Source of the DNA: Ruminococcus sp. AM22-13 | Lineage (GTDB): Bacteria > Bacillota > Clostridia > Lachnospirales > Lachnospiraceae | Length of the DNA stretch: 64,000 bases | Direction of reading: 5' to 3' | Assembly (NCBI RefSeq): GCF_003471165.1 | Contig: NZ_QRIL01000014.1 | Coordinates: forward strand, 39,476-103,475 | Part shown: positions 63,910-64,000 of the stretch, one piece after another | Layout of the letters: every line of letters starts with the position of its first letter | How positions within the stretch are numbered: position 1 is the first letter of the stretch | Notes under the pieces: generated by a model | The model's input: the letters and a program-made list of their open reading frames with translations, nothing else | Databases searched by the model: none | Told to the model about the DNA's origin: nothing | Made by a program: the position numbers and the translations under genes

Positions 63910-63943
63910 AAGCAGGAAATCTGAAAAGGTCTCCTGCTTTTTT
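63910..63943 (+). terminator. Intrinsic terminator after the last gene
   Basis: AAGCAGGA (63910-63917) pairs with TCCTGCTT (63932-63939), followed by a T run. The remaining ~55 bases to the window end show no feature. Confidence 0.8.
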
Positions 63944-64000
63944 GCACCCCAAATGTAAGCGATGAATAATCCACCGGTTTTTCAGTATCCAAAATTTATG

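Overview
The window looks like a chromosomal segment of a low-to-mid GC, spore-forming anaerobic Firmicute, most likely a gut Lachnospiraceae (Blautia/Dorea/Mediterraneibacter type). The evidence is the mix of Rex, Nnr, Alr, a MazF-type toxin, NfnAB, TepA-like ClpP, FtsK/SpoIIIE, YqfC/YqfD, PhoH-YbeY, MiaB, strong AGGAGG ribosome binding sites and TTGACA-17-TATAAT promoters. The genus is inference. I see no rRNA, tRNA or CRISPR array.

Region 1 (1-35600) is mostly conserved chromosome. It holds an ABC-F ATPase running off the left edge, rex, nnr-alr-mazF, a CNNM/CBS protein, yebC, a TepA-like protease, nfnA-nfnB, uppP, ftsK with a zinc-ribbon/TPR membrane protein, rlmH, a DUF2284 protein, yqfC-yqfD, phoH-ybeY-proB-DUF896-MTHFS-proA, a beta-helix surface protein, a degenerate M14 carboxypeptidase-like protein, miaB, a MATE transporter, a copper module (csoR-copA with two CsoR-type operators) and rsmH.

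Region 2 (35600-45475) is signalling and envelope. It has a GGDEF-REC-HD-GYP protein, a lone pilin-like protein, a large hybrid histidine kinase and an MBOAT/SGNH pair for O-acylation of an envelope polymer. Small non-autonomous repeats cluster in this half. One family has GTTACTGTTCAC terminal inverted repeats, and four copies are flanked by perfect 8-bp direct repeats. Another has 19-bp inverted repeats bounded by TA.

Region 3 (45475-53504) is a possible regulatory island: an ECF-like sigma factor, a two-TM protein, a polytopic membrane protein and a PrsW-family intramembrane protease. Two cassettes follow, each with the same terminator, a nearly identical leader, a paralogue of the two-TM protein and a secreted repeat/beta-helix protein. 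A duplication of about 525 bp underlies them. I read this as a sigma/PrsW surface-protein switch.

Region 4 (about 53430-64000) is mobile. A large serine recombinase, TnpV and a MobV relaxase form a Tn4451-like mobilizable element whose left end appears to truncate the second surface protein. Between tnpV and mob sit AT-rich orphan genes arranged as promoter-gene-terminator cassettes separated by nearly identical intergenic repeats. One cassette gene is a paralogue of a frameshifted gene to the right of mob that directly follows a remnant of a polymorphic-toxin-like protein. The best reading is an array of acquired immunity-type genes on a mobilizable element, similar in concept to the acquired interbacterial defence clusters of Bacteroidales. 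This is the most novel candidate in the window.
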